Shown piece after piece: positions 26,160 to 38,364 of a stretch of 64,000 bases of DNA. The notes beneath the pieces are model-generated. The model ran no database searches. It was given only the letters and a program-made list of their open reading frames with translations, and was not told the DNA's origin. The DNA lies in assembly GCA_027186245.1 (NCBI GenBank), contig CP114484.1, positions 6,108,001 to 6,172,000 of the forward strand, given 5' to 3'. The position numbers were made by a program, and so were the translations under genes. The stretch comes from Coriaria nepalensis (taxonomy: Eukaryota > Streptophyta > Magnoliopsida > Cucurbitales > Coriariaceae). The number at the start of each line of letters is the position of its first letter. Positions within the stretch are counted from its first letter, which is position 1.

Positions 26160-29100
26160 ATAATGCTCGGTTGCTCGACTCTGGGCATTTCACAATCTTA
26201 CTAGCAATCTCTCTAATTTGTCCATTCACTCTGAATACAATGGCATGGATGAGGTCCAAATAGTGGATGGTAAATGTTTGCCTATTTCTCACATCGGGTC
26301 TTCTCATCTCTCTTTTCCTGCCCTGTCTATCCATTTGTCTAATGTCCTATGCATTCCAAAAGCGCATACGAATCTCATCTCCTTTCATGATTTTGCAAAG
26401 ACAAATGACATATTTTTTGAATTTCATGATTCTCATTTTATTTTGAAGGATCGAACAATGGGGGTATCGCTCCTTTTGAGGGGCGTGTGAGAATGGCATT
26501 TATTTGCTGCATACGTCATCTTCTTCTTCAACTTCGACAACTTGTCTTGGTGAACAAACATCGCATTCATGTTGGCACCACCGGCTTGGTCATCCATCAT
26601 CACAAATTAGTAGTTTAGTTCTCAATAAATTTCATTTATCGGTTATCATGAATTCTTCTTCTCTTTCCAAGTTTTTTAATGCTTGTGACTTTAATAAAAG
26701 CCATCGGTTGCCATTCAATGATATATCTCTTACTACTACTCAGCCACTTGAATATATTTATGCTGATGTTTGGGGGCCGAGCCATTTATTGTCGCTTGAC
26801 AATCATCGATTTTATCTTCTTCTTGTTGATCATCATACAAAGTACTCTTGGCTTTATCCCTTGCATACAAAATTACATGTTGCTACTATATTCCCTCAAC
26901 ACAAGGCATTGGTTGAAAACCACTTTGCTCGAAAATTTTGGAATTTTTATAGTGACAATGGGGGCGAATTTCGAGCCTTCCGGTATTATCTTACTTCGTA
27001 TGGCACATGTTGGTATACCACTGTTCCTCATACACCACAACAAAATGGCACGGTAGAACGTCGTCACCGTCATGTTGTCATAACCGGTCTCACCTTACTT
27101 CACCATGCACATCTTCCACCGTCATTTTGGGTTCATGCCTTTGTTATGGCCGTTTATCTCATGAATCAAACACCCACTCTACTTCTCGCAGGCAAATCAC
27201 CGTTTGAATGCATCTTCAACAAATCACCAAATTATATTAAACTTCGGGTATTCAAGTGTTTATGTTTTCCTTAGCTTCATCTGTATAAATCTCACAAACT
27301 CGAGTCTAATTCTCGGCTCTACATTTTTCTCGGCTACTCTACTACTCAAAGTGCATATAAGTGTCCTGACCCCTCCATGCAACGATGCTTTCTCTCCCGG
27401 GATGTGAAATTTCATGAAGATATTTTCCTGTATAAGAACCCGGAAATAATGGGCTAATTTTCACCTTCTCTTACGTTACCCAACCGACCCATTTACACAG
27501 ACCTTATTCCTCTCCCTCCTCCAGTAGGTATTGCACCACCTCAACCCATCACCTCAAGCCTAGTTCCCTTGCACAATTTCGCCCTACTCCATGCAAATCT
27601 GTCCCCATCTGCTGTCCTTCCAACCAACGCATTGAAAGCTTCTCTATCCGACCTGTCGTCCACCACTCAGCTCTTCTCTGTGGCTCAGATGCCCATGCCT
27701 GCCGTGGGCCTTCCCCCCCAAGCCCATTGACCGTCCCTTCTCCTTCTCCCAACTCTTCCTTTACATCTACGCCCCTTTCCTCTCCTCCACCCGTTGTTTC
27801 AGTTTTTGCTCCACCTCCATCACAGTCTCGTCGAGATCCAATGGTTACTAGATCATTGAATAATATTTTTAAACCCAAAACTCTTCATCTCATCACTCGC
27901 CACCATCTCCCACTTGAAACTGAACCAACCTTCATTTAACAAGCTATGAAATCCCCTCACTGGCATTGTGCTATGGCCACTGAGTTCACAACACTTCAAA
28001 GCCACGGTATGTGGGATATGGTTCCTTCCTCTGAAGCTACAAACATTATTGGATGTAAATGGGTCTTTTGTATTAAATGAAAGCTTGATGGGACTGTTGA
28101 TCGTTATAAAGCTCACCTTGTCGAGAAAAGCTTTCATCAACACTCAAGGTTTAATTATGTATAAACGTTTAGCCCTATGGTTAAACTGTTTACCATCCAC
28201 ACGGTTCTCTCGTTAGTAGTTATGCATGGTTTTTCAGTTTGCCAACTTGACGTCAATAATGCGTTCTTACATAAAACTCTATCTGAAACCATTTATATGG
28301 CACAACCGACTGGATTTGTTGACCCCTCTCACCCTTCACATGTCTGCCAGTTTCAGAAATCTCTTTACAATATTAAACAAGCCCCTCGCGCTTAGTATAC
28401 AACACTTACTGCCGCTCTCTTATCGTTTGGTTTTTCCTAAGCCAAATCAGATACCTCTCTCTGCATCATGCATCGCGGATCCAACATTATTTATTTTCTA
28501 GTCTATGTTGATGACATGCTCATTATAGGTAATGATCCCAGTCTTATTGCATCTTTTATTTGTCATCTCGGCATGTGATTCTCGATTAAGGATCTCGGCA
28601 CTCTATCCTATTTCTTTGGGATCAAGGTTCTTCGGTGTCGAGAAGGGTTCTTCCTTACACAACCAAAATACATTTCAGACCTTCTATATCAACATAAAAT
28701 GGATTTAGCAAAACCTCTTCATACTCCCATAGCTACAAGTACTTCTTTGGAAATGATTGATGCTCCCAACCCTACGGATGCTACTACTTATCGCTAGGCC
28801 ATTAGTTCTGTCTAATATCTCACCTTTACTCGCCTATATATTGCCTTTTATATCGGTCGGTTAGCTCAGTTCATGGCTGCCCCGACAGGTTCTCATTGGT
28901 CTGTGGTTAAGCGCCTCTTTCGCTATCTTAAGTGTATTATTGGTCATGGCTTGCTGCACCAGAATACTCCTGATCTCTCCCTCACTGCATACTTTGATGC
29001 TGATTGGGCTGGCAACCCTGTTGATCACACATCTACGTCCGCCTTCACGGTATTCCTTAGTTCTAATTCGATATCTTGGAGTTCCCGTAAGCAATGGGTT

Positions 29101-29440
29101 GTTGCTCATTTGTCCACCAAGGTAGAATATCGTGCTCTAGCCTATGCCGCTTCTGAGATTCGTTGGATTCAGAACTTGTTCTTCGAGCTACTCATTCCTC
29201 TTCGTCAAAAATGGTAATCTATTGTAATGATATTGGTGCTACTCATCTCTCCTTAAACTCGGTCATGCACTCGCGCATGAAACATATATCTATTGATATC
29301 CACTTCATCCATGACTTGGTTGCCAAGGGTCTTCTCATTGTTGCTCACATTACCACCGTCGATCAAGTTATGGATCTTCTCACCAAGCCTCTCTATCGCA
29401 CTCAGTTATGTTATATGCAGTCCAATATCTCCATTGTCGA
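26160..29440 (+). pseudogene. Copia pol: protease, integrase, RT, RNase H, interrupted
   Basis: The protease region (LLDSGHF at about 26170, shifted frame to 26490) has lost its active-site surroundings. GAG-pre-integrase follows as HSCWHHRLGHPSSQ (26565-26600). The integrase is open at 26504-27274 and shows the D,D,E residues in ADVWGP, YSDNGGEF and PQQNGTVERRH. The RT begins at about 27960 (CKWVFCIK at 28055), with QLDVNNAFLHKTLSETIYM (28240-28300) and the polymerase site VYVDDMLIIG (28501-28530). RNase H gives FDADWAGNPVDHTST (about 28990) and VDQVMDLLTKPL near the 3' LTR. At least five stops (for example after CIK, in GM*FS and in YR*AIS) plus frame changes prevent expression. Confidence 0.92.
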
Positions 29441-29464
29441 TGGCATGTCCGTTTTGCAGGGGCG

Positions 29465-29667
29465 TAATAGAGGATCGCTATCTGATTGTGAATCAGATTC
29501 TCCTCCTTGAATCTTGTGATATCATCAAATCATATTTCCCTCTTTATATCAAATTGATTGTGTAAATCTTTACTTAATACTAGGTCGAAGATAATACATG
29601 TATAAATACTCTACTCTCTGTAATTATTCATTATGTTGAAAATACAATACATTCATAAGGTCTTTTA
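29465..29667 (+). repeat. 3' LTR of the copia element
   Basis: It matches the 5' LTR, and is preceded by a purine-rich GCAGGGGCG polypurine tract at about 29456-29464. It ends TCTTTTA, followed by the CAAAT target copy. Confidence 0.9.
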
Positions 29668-29672
29668 CAAAT

Positions 29673-30520
29673 CACTCATAAATCAACAACAAGAAGATTT
29701 AGAGTTTGGAGATTCAAGAGATCGATACATGTTACTGCACAAATCGACAACAAAAGAATTTGAAGAAATATGCGATATTTCAACTCTAGAAGAAGATTAC
29801 AAAGTCATCAAAAGTTTTATTTATTTATTTATTTAAGAAGCAACTTTTACTGAAAAGAAGAGTTTGTCTTTCTGTTTAAACCTCAAAGAGTGTCAGAGCA
29901 CTTGTGTTTACACTTAGTGCTGACACTTTCAGTTAAGTTAAGTTTGGAGAAGAGTTGGCATGTGGAGTCATCCTTAAGGTCCACAAAGAAGAAGATGATA
30001 TTTTGATCTTCAAGTTTTAAAGTAAAGAGTAAAAGCTTCAAGGAGGAATTTTTTATTTGAGAATTTCACAAGTCATAGAGTTATGCATTCAAGAGCTTGA
30101 CAGTGTACATGAGGTATGAAGGTATTTACTTGAATGCCAGTTGGAATTCCAAACATTAAAAAAGTTTTTAGTTTGAGAATTTGAGATCAGAGTTAGGAGT
30201 GACAAGTAATTGCTTTAAGGAAGAGTGTTAGAAATGTGAAGCAGTTCACTAATGTGATTTCATAACTTATACGTTAACTTTCTGAGATTGAAATTTTTTA
30301 GAGTTAACTTTCTGAGATTGAAATTTTTTAGAGTCAACTTTCCAAAAAGAAATTTAGTATGGTTCAATGAAAAGCTGATCAAACAAGTTTGAGGTCATTT
30401 GGCTTAAAATTAAAAGAGTTATGACTCATAGAAGATGACAATATGCATTCAAGGCTAATTTGGTCCAGGTGCAACCCTAGAGCTTAAAGTGGTATGTTAA
30501 CATGTTTTGAATTTTGGCTA
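29673..30520. other. Intergenic stretch with a short tandem repeat
   Basis: No gene is recognisable. A 31-bp unit (GTTAACTTTCTGAGATTGAA...) is repeated two and a half times at about 30271-30345. The style of the surrounding sequence suggests old LTR DNA, but I could not pair it. Confidence 0.4.
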
Positions 30521-30594
30521 CTTAGCTAAATACCCAATTAAGTCTATTATGAAATCTTGGATGTATGGAAGTCATCCTCAAGACGTTTTGGTTG

Positions 30595-30960
30595 GTTAAT
30601 TTTGTTTTTTTTAGAAGTCTAGAAGTATGAACTATTTCTGCTAAAGTGAAGGAGAAGATAAGCTGAGAATGAGAGAAAGTGAATGGTAGTAAATTGATTA
30701 CTTCATTAATTGATTTGTCATTACATGCAAAGGTTAAATACATATTAAATGAGTTTTATATCTTACTAATAGCTATAACTGTTACAAACAAAAATTAACA
30801 AACTAACTGCTAGCTGAGCTAGCACTAACACCAATACTCCCTCGAGTTGGTGGGTAGAAGATGTCTAAACTCCCAATTTGAATAACAAATAATCATGATA
30901 TTCATTGCTTAATGCCTTAGTAAAAATGTCCACTGGTTTGAAAGACACTTCATGTAGTCA
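30595..30960 (-). mobile_element. Copia 3' end: RNase H tail, polypurine tract and LTR piece
   Basis: Read on the minus strand from 30960, the frame gives PVDIFTKAL, NEYHDYLLFKLGV, a stop, then THQLEG, the usual C-terminal end of copia RNase H. CACCAACTCGAGGGAGTATTGG at about 30855-30834 is the expected polypurine tract/LTR junction. The following 240 bp to about 30595 is LTR-like, with CATTCACTTTCTCTC and related sequence. No second LTR was found nearby. Confidence 0.7.
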
Positions 30961-31249
30961 TGATTATCCTTTCTCGCGGCGTAAATAACCCTAAAAGATT
31001 CAACTTACAGTGTTGAGAAAACCAATTTTATTATAAACTCCAATACTTTCCCAAACAGCCACAAACATTCTCTTAATCGTAGGACTAAAGCAAATTTGAT
31101 AACTAATTCAAATACTAAAGCAAATTGAATAACTAATACTAATCCTATCACTAATAACTTTATCAATTATCACTAAACTCTATCACTAATAACTAATAAA
31201 ATTATTAAATACTAAATAAATCACCCGATTACTAATACATAATCATCCA

Positions 31250-31340
31250 AATGTCGAGACGTGACTTCCTCTTTTCATATGACTCATGTAATTCCTTATC
31301 ATCCCCCATCCTTAAGAGGAACCTTGTCATCAAGGTTTAA
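31250..31340 (-). pseudogene. Possible Ty3-gypsy pol C-terminal scrap
   Basis: The minus strand from about 31340 reads NLDDKVPLKDGG and then, after a frame change, NDKELHESYEKRKSR. This resembles the F-x-NLEDKVxL end of chromovirus-type gypsy polyproteins. The match is short. Confidence 0.35.
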
Positions 31341-31344
31341 AGAT

Positions 31345-33250
31345 GAAGTTAGTTTGCATAATGTAACATGCGGTTCCCAATAACTTATTTTCTATGAAGA
31401 TGGGTAAATTTTTTCTTTTTCTTTTTTTTTTTGGTTAAAATATACATTATCTCATTACCATTTGTTGATGGACAAATTCTGTAGATGCACGATAATTAGG
31501 AAAGTAGCATTATAATTTACAATTATTTTATCCTCGATAAAAAATGTAGTATGTGGGCATGTCAGAAGTAATTATACTTCAAAAGTACAGAAACTTAAAT
31601 TGTGATAATATAATTTACGGGAATATTAAAGATGAAATAAAATGCGAAAGTATAACGTCCAGGTATATGAAAGGTAAAATTAGTAAGATGTGCATTAAAA
31701 TAAATAATAATGGAAATTAAAGTGCATTTAAATTAAAAAGTATTAAAGTAAATTAGTCATTTAAATTAAAGGGCAATAAAAATAAAAGATGTAAATTAAA
31801 AGATGCATTGTATTAAAATAATGATAGCATTGTAGTGTAAGAAAAAAATCTAACTGAATTACAGGACGAAAAGAGTAGGGAAAAAAATGCTAAACAGGTT
31901 AATCTTGGATACGAGGATCTACTGAGCGACATATTAACGAGATTGCTAAGCTGAATTTTGGACAGTAGGTAAGTGTTGTTACTTGGACTCGACAGACGGA
32001 GTGTCTGTAGCATAAACAATAATCCTGCAAGGGATTTCTTCAGGGCTAAAGCCTCGGAAGATTCTTTAGAGAAAGAAGCCTCAGAAGAGAGAATTCACTA
32101 TAGGGGTATTATGTTGGTTGTTTGATGCATTGTTTTTGTTTTTTGTTGTTTTGTGTTTGTTTTGTATTGTGTCTTTTTAACTTGGTAGGAGGTGATATTT
32201 ATAGGGGGTAGATGACTTGGGTGGCAAGGTGGTGGAAGGATCCAATATTTTCCTGAAAAAGCCTATCAGGTTTGGATTGTGCAGTTTAGACCTCGAAAAG
32301 TCGCCCTTTTGGTGGTCAATCTCTTGAATTAGTCAAACTAGATTCTTTATTTTACAGGTGGGCCCTTAAAATTGCTGAAAACCCCTATGAATTGGTCAAA
32401 GTCTTCTCTTATCTTGTAGGTCAATTCTTTTTTGTGGATTAATCCATGGACTTTGTAAATGTCTCCTTCACTTTTGTAGAAATACCCCTAGAAAAGCCTA
32501 AAAAAGGACTATATAGTAAGGAATATTTTTGAAATATACCCTGGATAGTCCAAAATCATATTACCCCACGCACAAGGGGCAGTCGACTGTGTTTTTCAAT
32601 AGGCCAAGATTAGCTTCTAGCGGCCAGTGGCCGTTTATACTTTTTGGCTATCTAGTGGCTAGTTGGGCTTTTGCATGGGTTGGCTGTCGGTGGTTGGGGT
32701 GGCTACTCGCGTGGGTTGGCTGTCGGTGGTTGCTCTTTAGTCATTTGGTAAGCCGCACGGTTTTTCCTCGCTTGAGTGTAAAAGTTTGGATTGTCCAATT
32801 TTTTGACTTATTCTACGATTTCCCATTAAGATTCTTTGTCAACAAATCTTCCAACAAAACCATTCCATATTTTGGCACCACAAATGCCCCTTCCTTTATT
32901 TATTGAGGATATCCCGAAAATAAATGAAATAAAGGACATGGTTCCTTTATAAATTCAACCTACCGGGTAACCAATTCAGTTAAACTTAACTATCATAGCT
33001 AATCCCAAATTCATCTCTAGTGGGGAATAAGACCCTTTTGAGATTTCCTTAAAGTCTGATAACCTCCTTTACTCCAAACCTCTTCTCACATGTTTGTCTT
33101 TCTCAAGGTAGACGAAGCCATGGTCGATTCAAAGGGCTTAACTTCGACCACACCCTTGAACGAATGATGATTCTGCAAATTCATCATCCTAGTCTAATAG
33201 CATAAGAAGCAACTCCTTGTCCTAGGACACTTCATTTCTTCATGCTTAAA
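31345..33250. other. Repeat-derived intergenic DNA
   Basis: There is no intact gene. GCGTGGGTTGGCTGTCGGTG is present twice about 39 bp apart at 32670-32735. The stretch 32300-32500 resembles 34850-35040 (CTTGAATTAGTCAAA, TTTGTGGA-TAATCC, ACTTTTGTAGAAATACC), suggesting two LTR pieces of one family around the gypsy fragment at 33.8-34.6 kb. The frame 32529-32906 shows no domain. Confidence 0.4.
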
Positions 33251-33299
33251 TTAGTGGCTTTCCTTCTTCAAGGTCTATAAATTTAGCGCGTCAATCCTT

Positions 33300-33645
33300 G
33301 TCTCGAAGAACTAGGAGTCAAATGTTAAAGGCTTCCAGTTCGGGAAAACGAACGATCTTTTATATTACTGTCACAGAGTTATCTACTCAGGTTGATGCGA
33401 TGTGGCTTGAGAAAGCCACTAGGACTCAGTGTTAGGCGAAGCTTGACCTAGCTTTGCATACAGTCCGAAAGCTTTGGAGCCGACTGCAGGTTATAGAGGA
33501 CCGATATAAGGCTTTATCGAGATCCATGTTGGAGCTTTCCCGTATGGTTATGAGTCTTACTTGACAGGTTTTCATTCTGACTGTAGCTATGTAGGAGGCG
33601 GAGAGAGAGGTTGAGTGGGTAGAGGCTGTGTGGGTCACCTTACAA
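33300..33645 (+). pseudogene. Decayed coiled-coil-like frame, antisense to the adjacent Tat-type gypsy pol
   Basis: One plus-strand frame with three in-frame stops reads MLKASSSGKRTIFY, then TQVDAMWLEKATRTQ, LDLALHTVRKLWSRLQVIED, RYKALSRSMLELSRMV and EAEREVEWVEAVW. The pattern of leucine/methionine spaced with charged residues suggests a helical coiled coil. It lies 3' of, and antisense to, the gypsy integrase relic at 33.8-34.6 kb. Some Tat-lineage elements carry an extra antisense ORF in this position; identity with that ORF is an inference. Confidence 0.4.
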
Positions 33646-33799
33646 CCCTTCTTTTTTTTATGATAAGTAGTTCTCTCAACTTTATTGCTTTATCTAACAC
33701 TACTACACTATGACTTACTATGTTTTTAGGTTGGTTGAGGTACTAATCCTGGTTGTGTCTTACCAAGTAAACAATCGAAAGAAAAAAAAAATCCAAGAT

Positions 33800-34600
33800 G
33801 TTACACATTTTCTAACATAGCTGGGATGTAATGTTTCATATAAAAACCATTGATTGGCGGCATATACGACATTATGCCTTCCAAATTTTCTAGCTAGTAA
33901 TCATTTTTTGACAATACTTGTTGTACTCAGAAGCGATGCTTTCGATTGGAAGCCCATTTTCCAAAGGCTTTCGAAACACCAGTTTGTCCAATCAGCAGTT
34001 ATACCTTCAAAACTAGACCTCCGATCGTAAATTACTTCACTTTGACCCTTTTGTTATAAGCCCTAATGAATCTATTTTTATGAACTGTTAAGGCATTCAA
34101 TGCATCCAATCTTTTTCCTTCCAAATATTCTAACTCAATATGCATTAATGCAATGTATTCAGGAGGAGTTATATCATTTTAGAGGGCAATCCGTAGGGAC
34201 TTTACTGAATTTCTATAGGTAACATAGTGTCATGACAATGTACAAATGAGTATGGCATGGTGGACATTCCCATTTTCTACATCATCTTATAAGTCCATAC
34301 AGTTATCCTAATAGGTCATGCCATGATCTCAAATTTTATTTGATCATCTTCTTGATTAAGCTAATCACTACCTTATTAGTTGTCTCAACCTAGAATTTAG
34401 TCTTGGCATAGTAAGATGTTGAAGTGACCAACTTTAAGTCGTGTTCTCCAGAAAATTCGGCCACAAGACCATTAGTAAAAATGGTGATATTATTAGTAGT
34501 GATGGTCTCTAGGACCCCAAACTGATAGATGATCTTTTCCTTTAGAAACTCGATGACCACTATGAAGCAATAAGAAAATCCATAAGAAGATTATTTTCTA
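33800..34600 (-). pseudogene. Ty3-gypsy (Tat-type) integrase C-terminal fragment
   Basis: The minus strand from 34600 reads FGVLETITT, a segment with ASNKVVIGLIKK-like ETTNKVVISLIKK, NVHHAILICT, YRNSVKSLRIAL, ITPPEYIALMHIELEYLEGKR (split by small changes), RAYNKRVKVKYF, GKWASNRKHRF, QVLSKNDY-LENLEG and finally INGFYMKHYIPAML. This is the integrase core through the C-terminal segment ending in NGxYLKRYxP that marks Tat/Ogre-type elements. Stops and frame shifts are frequent, and upstream pol domains are absent. Confidence 0.8.
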
Positions 34601-34604
34601 GGCG

Positions 34605-36420
34605 TTGACTTGAGAGAGATGAATTGATTGATCGGAGTTAGTTAGGTCGTTATTCTGTCTCTTTTTCCCTTCAGTGGAGGGCTCTATTTATAGGTCTAGG
34701 AAACTTCAATGACAAGGCTCTTCACTTGTCGACAAGGCATCCTATTACTAGAAAAGCCTTTATTAAATTTCAGGTTTATTCTTCTTAGCTTCTCAAAAAT
34801 AGCTATTTTTTTTATAGTACTTTGAATAAGCAACATGACCTATTGTCTTTGTAATTTGACCCTTAGATTGGCTGATTGCTCCCTTGAATTAGTCAAATTT
34901 CACTTCTTCTTTGTGGAGGAATCCTTCCACTTTGACAAAATACCTTTGGATTTGATAAAAATGTCTTCCTATTTTGTTGGAGTACTTTTAAATCAAGCAA
35001 AATATCTCCCTACTTTGTTGAAAAACTCTTAAAATTATCCAAAAGTACAGCAAAATAAGGGGAATGTAGGCCTTTGGCGGACTGGCCCTAGCTTGATTGG
35101 TTGTGGCCGACCGGTCCAAGAGGGGTAGCGACCAATTTCATGGCCTTCTTTGGCCCTATTTCTTCTTTTTTTTAACTGATTTTCTTACTTTTTTAGAGCT
35201 TTTTCTACAGCATTTAACTTTTTTCAAAATGATAATTTTGGCATTAATAGGATCTTATTGTGTCGGGTTAATGATTTGAAACCTATTTGTTAAATTTGGG
35301 CTTTCATTATAATTTAATGTTTGTTTTTTTATGTTCATTATAAGTATTAAATATTTAGTGGGTTCATTATAACTTATTTGAAGCTTTAGGGTTGATTATA
35401 GTTTTCCCAAAAAAAAAAGGTCTTATTCTAATTTTTCTAAAAATTATCGAAATATAGATGTTTTATCTTAATTTTAAAGTATTTGAGAATGTAAATCTTA
35501 GTTTACACTTCAATGTTTTTAGCTTTTTAGGGTCTAGTGGCCCCTAGCCAACAATTTTTACTCTCCATCCCTTTTTTACCTTTTCTTTTAATTGTAAGAT
35601 AATTTCTTAAATAAATTATATTTATACTGAACCGATTTATCTTAACTATATACATAATTAATGTGATAGATGATGTAATGATATAAAACTGATATGTGAT
35701 AATTGCGATAGATTAATCTACCATAATATGGAATAATTAAGAATTTCTCTAATGCTTTTTTCTTTCATTTTTGTTTGTTGGATGTGATAGGATTAGGATT
35801 AAATTTTATGATTGATGCTTAAAGATTTATATTTTTAGTATTTATTATTATTATTAATCTCATTTTAATTTTCGATTTAATCTTTTGGACCGACCTAGTG
35901 AAGAGTATGCTGTTATAGTTTCTTATCCGAAGACGGATAGTTGAAAGGAAGGCACGGAACATTGTGAACAGGACGGAATCATAGGCGACAAGGATATACT
36001 TGTTGCCGTGAACCTTAGTTTTATTTGGTTACACCATGGATCTTAAATGCAGTTTACTGGCTTTCAATGACTTCAATCAGTCCCCAATCTCATCCAGGAC
36101 TAGTCAGTTTAAGCATTTGACACATCTCAGTCTCCGCAACTCGAGATTTTCCGGCCTAAATTCAATTATAAGCTAAGCTATCACATTGGGAAACTGAGAA
36201 ACCATCATTATCTTGCGCTTTGGCTACAGATCAAACTGATACAGGATACAAGAAGACGTGTGCAAATTTTATTGCAAAGATAAAATTTAGCAACATCTAT
36301 TTCTCCCTACTTTTATGTCTTCATAGTCTTTTATTAATCATCAGTTAGTTGTATTGTAAACATGATTTAGACACTTTTACATTATCTAAACACTTTAAAA
36401 AAGCTGTGACTGAAGTTTTG
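34605..36420. other. Repeat-derived and intergenic DNA, no gene seen
   Basis: 34680-35040 resembles 32200-32500 (see above), with CTATTTATAGG near 34685. From 35300 to 36420 the sequence is AT-rich with no frame, repeat or RNA gene that I can support. The last ~100 bp are the 3' flank of the fibrillin gene. Confidence 0.35.
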
Positions 36421-36424
36421 CACC

Positions 36425-38080
36425 TCAACAACAGTCAAGAGCTTGAGCTTTACTAAATACAAACACTCCGCCACCACCGACAGCACGGCCCACAAGCATA
36501 TTACGATCCAAATAAGAAAGATAATATAAACCTCCAATCGATTGCCTTGCTGAACTTCTTACAGGAATCAAAGCTTTGAAAGCTCGAAGAAATTGCAAGA
36601 TCCGTAGACTTATAAATGATCGGGGGAGTATTGCTGGAGCAATTAAAGCCTGCAACTCTTCATTGATTTGTATATTTTGAAGAGAAATCTGCATGCCAAA
36701 GAGAGTATTAGTTCAAAAATTATAGAACTTCAAATTTTTTTTTTGGGTACTATTTGTAGATGTTTATTCCTTGAAATGAAATTTTACAAAGCCAATCTTA
36801 AGAGTGATGTTGCTAAACCTCTAATGAAGCTGTGGCTAAAATCATAAGTTTTAGAAATCAGATATAGAAATCATAAGCATAACAATGGGAGTATATTAAA
36901 AATTGTCAATGGGAGGGTAATATACCAACCTCCTCAAACTGAAGGTAGATATTACGCACAGAAACGACGGAAAATTTAGCAGAAACAACCAAAGTTGCAC
37001 CTTCTTGTTCCTGTAAAATTTAAGAACAAATACTGTTGCCCGGTTAAAGAAATGAGATACTTAACTTTTGACAAATATACTCTTATATATATATATATAT
37101 ATTCTAAAAATAATGAACCAGATGCAAAGACCATAGTGCTATAACTTGGAATTGACTAAAAACTGAAAAATCGAAAAACAGCCGTCATAATAATTTACCT
37201 CTAACAATGTCGGAATACTCCAGCGGACAACATTTCTTACAATGCCTCCATTGGACTCATCCCGGCATTCAAATTTCTGGTATATCTGCCCGACCTAAAT
37301 GTTTAGATATAAAGAAGAAGCATAAGAGATCATACAGAGATTTTATTTTTTGAAGCAAAACAAACTGGCTGGATAATATGAAACAAATAAAAATTGGTTC
37401 AATCAGAGAAATGTTGTCATGAATTGCCAAAAGAAGGATAAAGCAGAAGAAAAGTTTTTAGTAGAAATACCATTACTTGTTGCTTTAGAATTTCTTAATT
37501 CTTATAATGACTATTATTATCACCTGGAAGAAAGGAAGCCGAACAGCAGCTTCTAGAACAACAAGAACATCAGGAGCAGAAGTATACTGTAACCTCCATG
37601 TCCCATCCAGCTTCACTAAATCAATAGGTGAACCAAAATTGTATGTCTCCACATTCACCTGTGAAATCCATATTTGAAGGATCGATAGAGAAACCAGTAT
37701 TAGCCCTTTATAAACCAACTCCCATAAGGAAAAAGGCAGACAGACCAGGGCTTCCTCTACAGCAGATCGTTGATCAGGAGTTGTAACAAGGCCCCGTTGA
37801 GTATCTTGGACAGCTATTAGAAGATCCTGCTTTTTGCTCTCTAATCCATTGTCATATGTCTGAATTCCACCGAAGAGATAAAATAGATAATGCTAGTGGT
37901 TGCCCGATAACGAGTAATATAAGAACAAAAATATGGTTGGACCTGCTTTGCTTGGGTAGCAACGGCTGCAAAGCATTGATGAAGTCTTCTTCTATGGATG
38001 GTGTGTAAAGGGGTCAAACCAGATAACGCTCTCTTTCCGGTTGAAGGGCTCAATGTAAGAGAAGCAAATGCCATATTCAT
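36425..38080 (-). CDS. Plastid-lipid-associated protein / fibrillin, FBN8 (PAP10) type
   Basis: Six GT-AG exons join in frame: 38080-37943, 37859-37746, 37658-37524, 37294-37199, 37010-36930 and 36688-36425, giving 275 residues. The first ~45 residues are rich in Ser, Thr and Arg with few acidic residues (MNMAFASLTLSPSTGKRAL...), as expected of a chloroplast transit peptide. The PAP/fibrillin domain follows: KKQDLLIAVQDTQRGLVTT, LVKLDGTWRLQYTSAPDVLV, RLPFFQVGQIYQKFECRDE, GIVRNVVRWSIP and GATLVVSAKFS. The conserved C-terminal piece is GGLYYLSYLDRNMLVGRA followed by GGGGVFVFSKA. Fibrillins are lipocalin-like proteins of plastoglobules and thylakoids that bind lipids/isoprenoids. The subfamily is inferred from these motifs. 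A second ATG at 38074 is also possible as the start. Confidence 0.9.
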
Positions 38081-38326
38081 GCTTGATGAGAGGTGGGCAC
38101 TATTTGACACCTCCGGTCCTACCTGGTATCGGTCTTAAATTGGTCAATATGTTTTCAAGAGCCGAAAAACTATTAAATAACAGAGGCCTTATCTTCTGGA
38201 GAAAATCCATCCCCATTGCTGGATAATCTCAAACACTAGATGTTTTGTTGTTCACTATGTCATCGCCATTTCCTCAAAATCTCAAACAAATAAACACTAG
38301 ATGGAAAAATTAAATGAAGAAAATAT

Positions 38327-38363
38327 ATTGAAATTGCTATCGATACTTGATAGCAATTTCAAT
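38327..38363. repeat. Perfect 15-bp inverted repeat upstream of the fibrillin gene
   Basis: ATTGAAATTGCTATC at 38327-38341 and GATAGCAATTTCAAT at 38349-38363 are exact reverse complements separated by 7 nt. It lies about 250 bp upstream of the fibrillin ATG, in the promoter or 5' leader. Confidence 0.9.
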
Positions 38364-38364
38364 C

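Larger units (their letters stand above)
24808..29672 (+). mobile_element. Complete but inactive Ty1-copia LTR retrotransposon
   Basis: The element is bounded by two LTRs of about 200 bp (24813-25013 and 29465-29667), with CAAAT on both outer flanks (24808-24812 and 29668-29672) as the probable 5-bp target duplication. Inside are an initiator-Met-type primer site, gag, and pol in copia order (protease, integrase, RT, RNase H). The LTRs differ at roughly 15 of 200 positions by eye, so the insertion is not recent. Several in-frame stops and frame changes make it non-autonomous. It inserted 190 bp beyond the BIOF stop codon, in the same orientation as BIOF. Confidence 0.93.
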
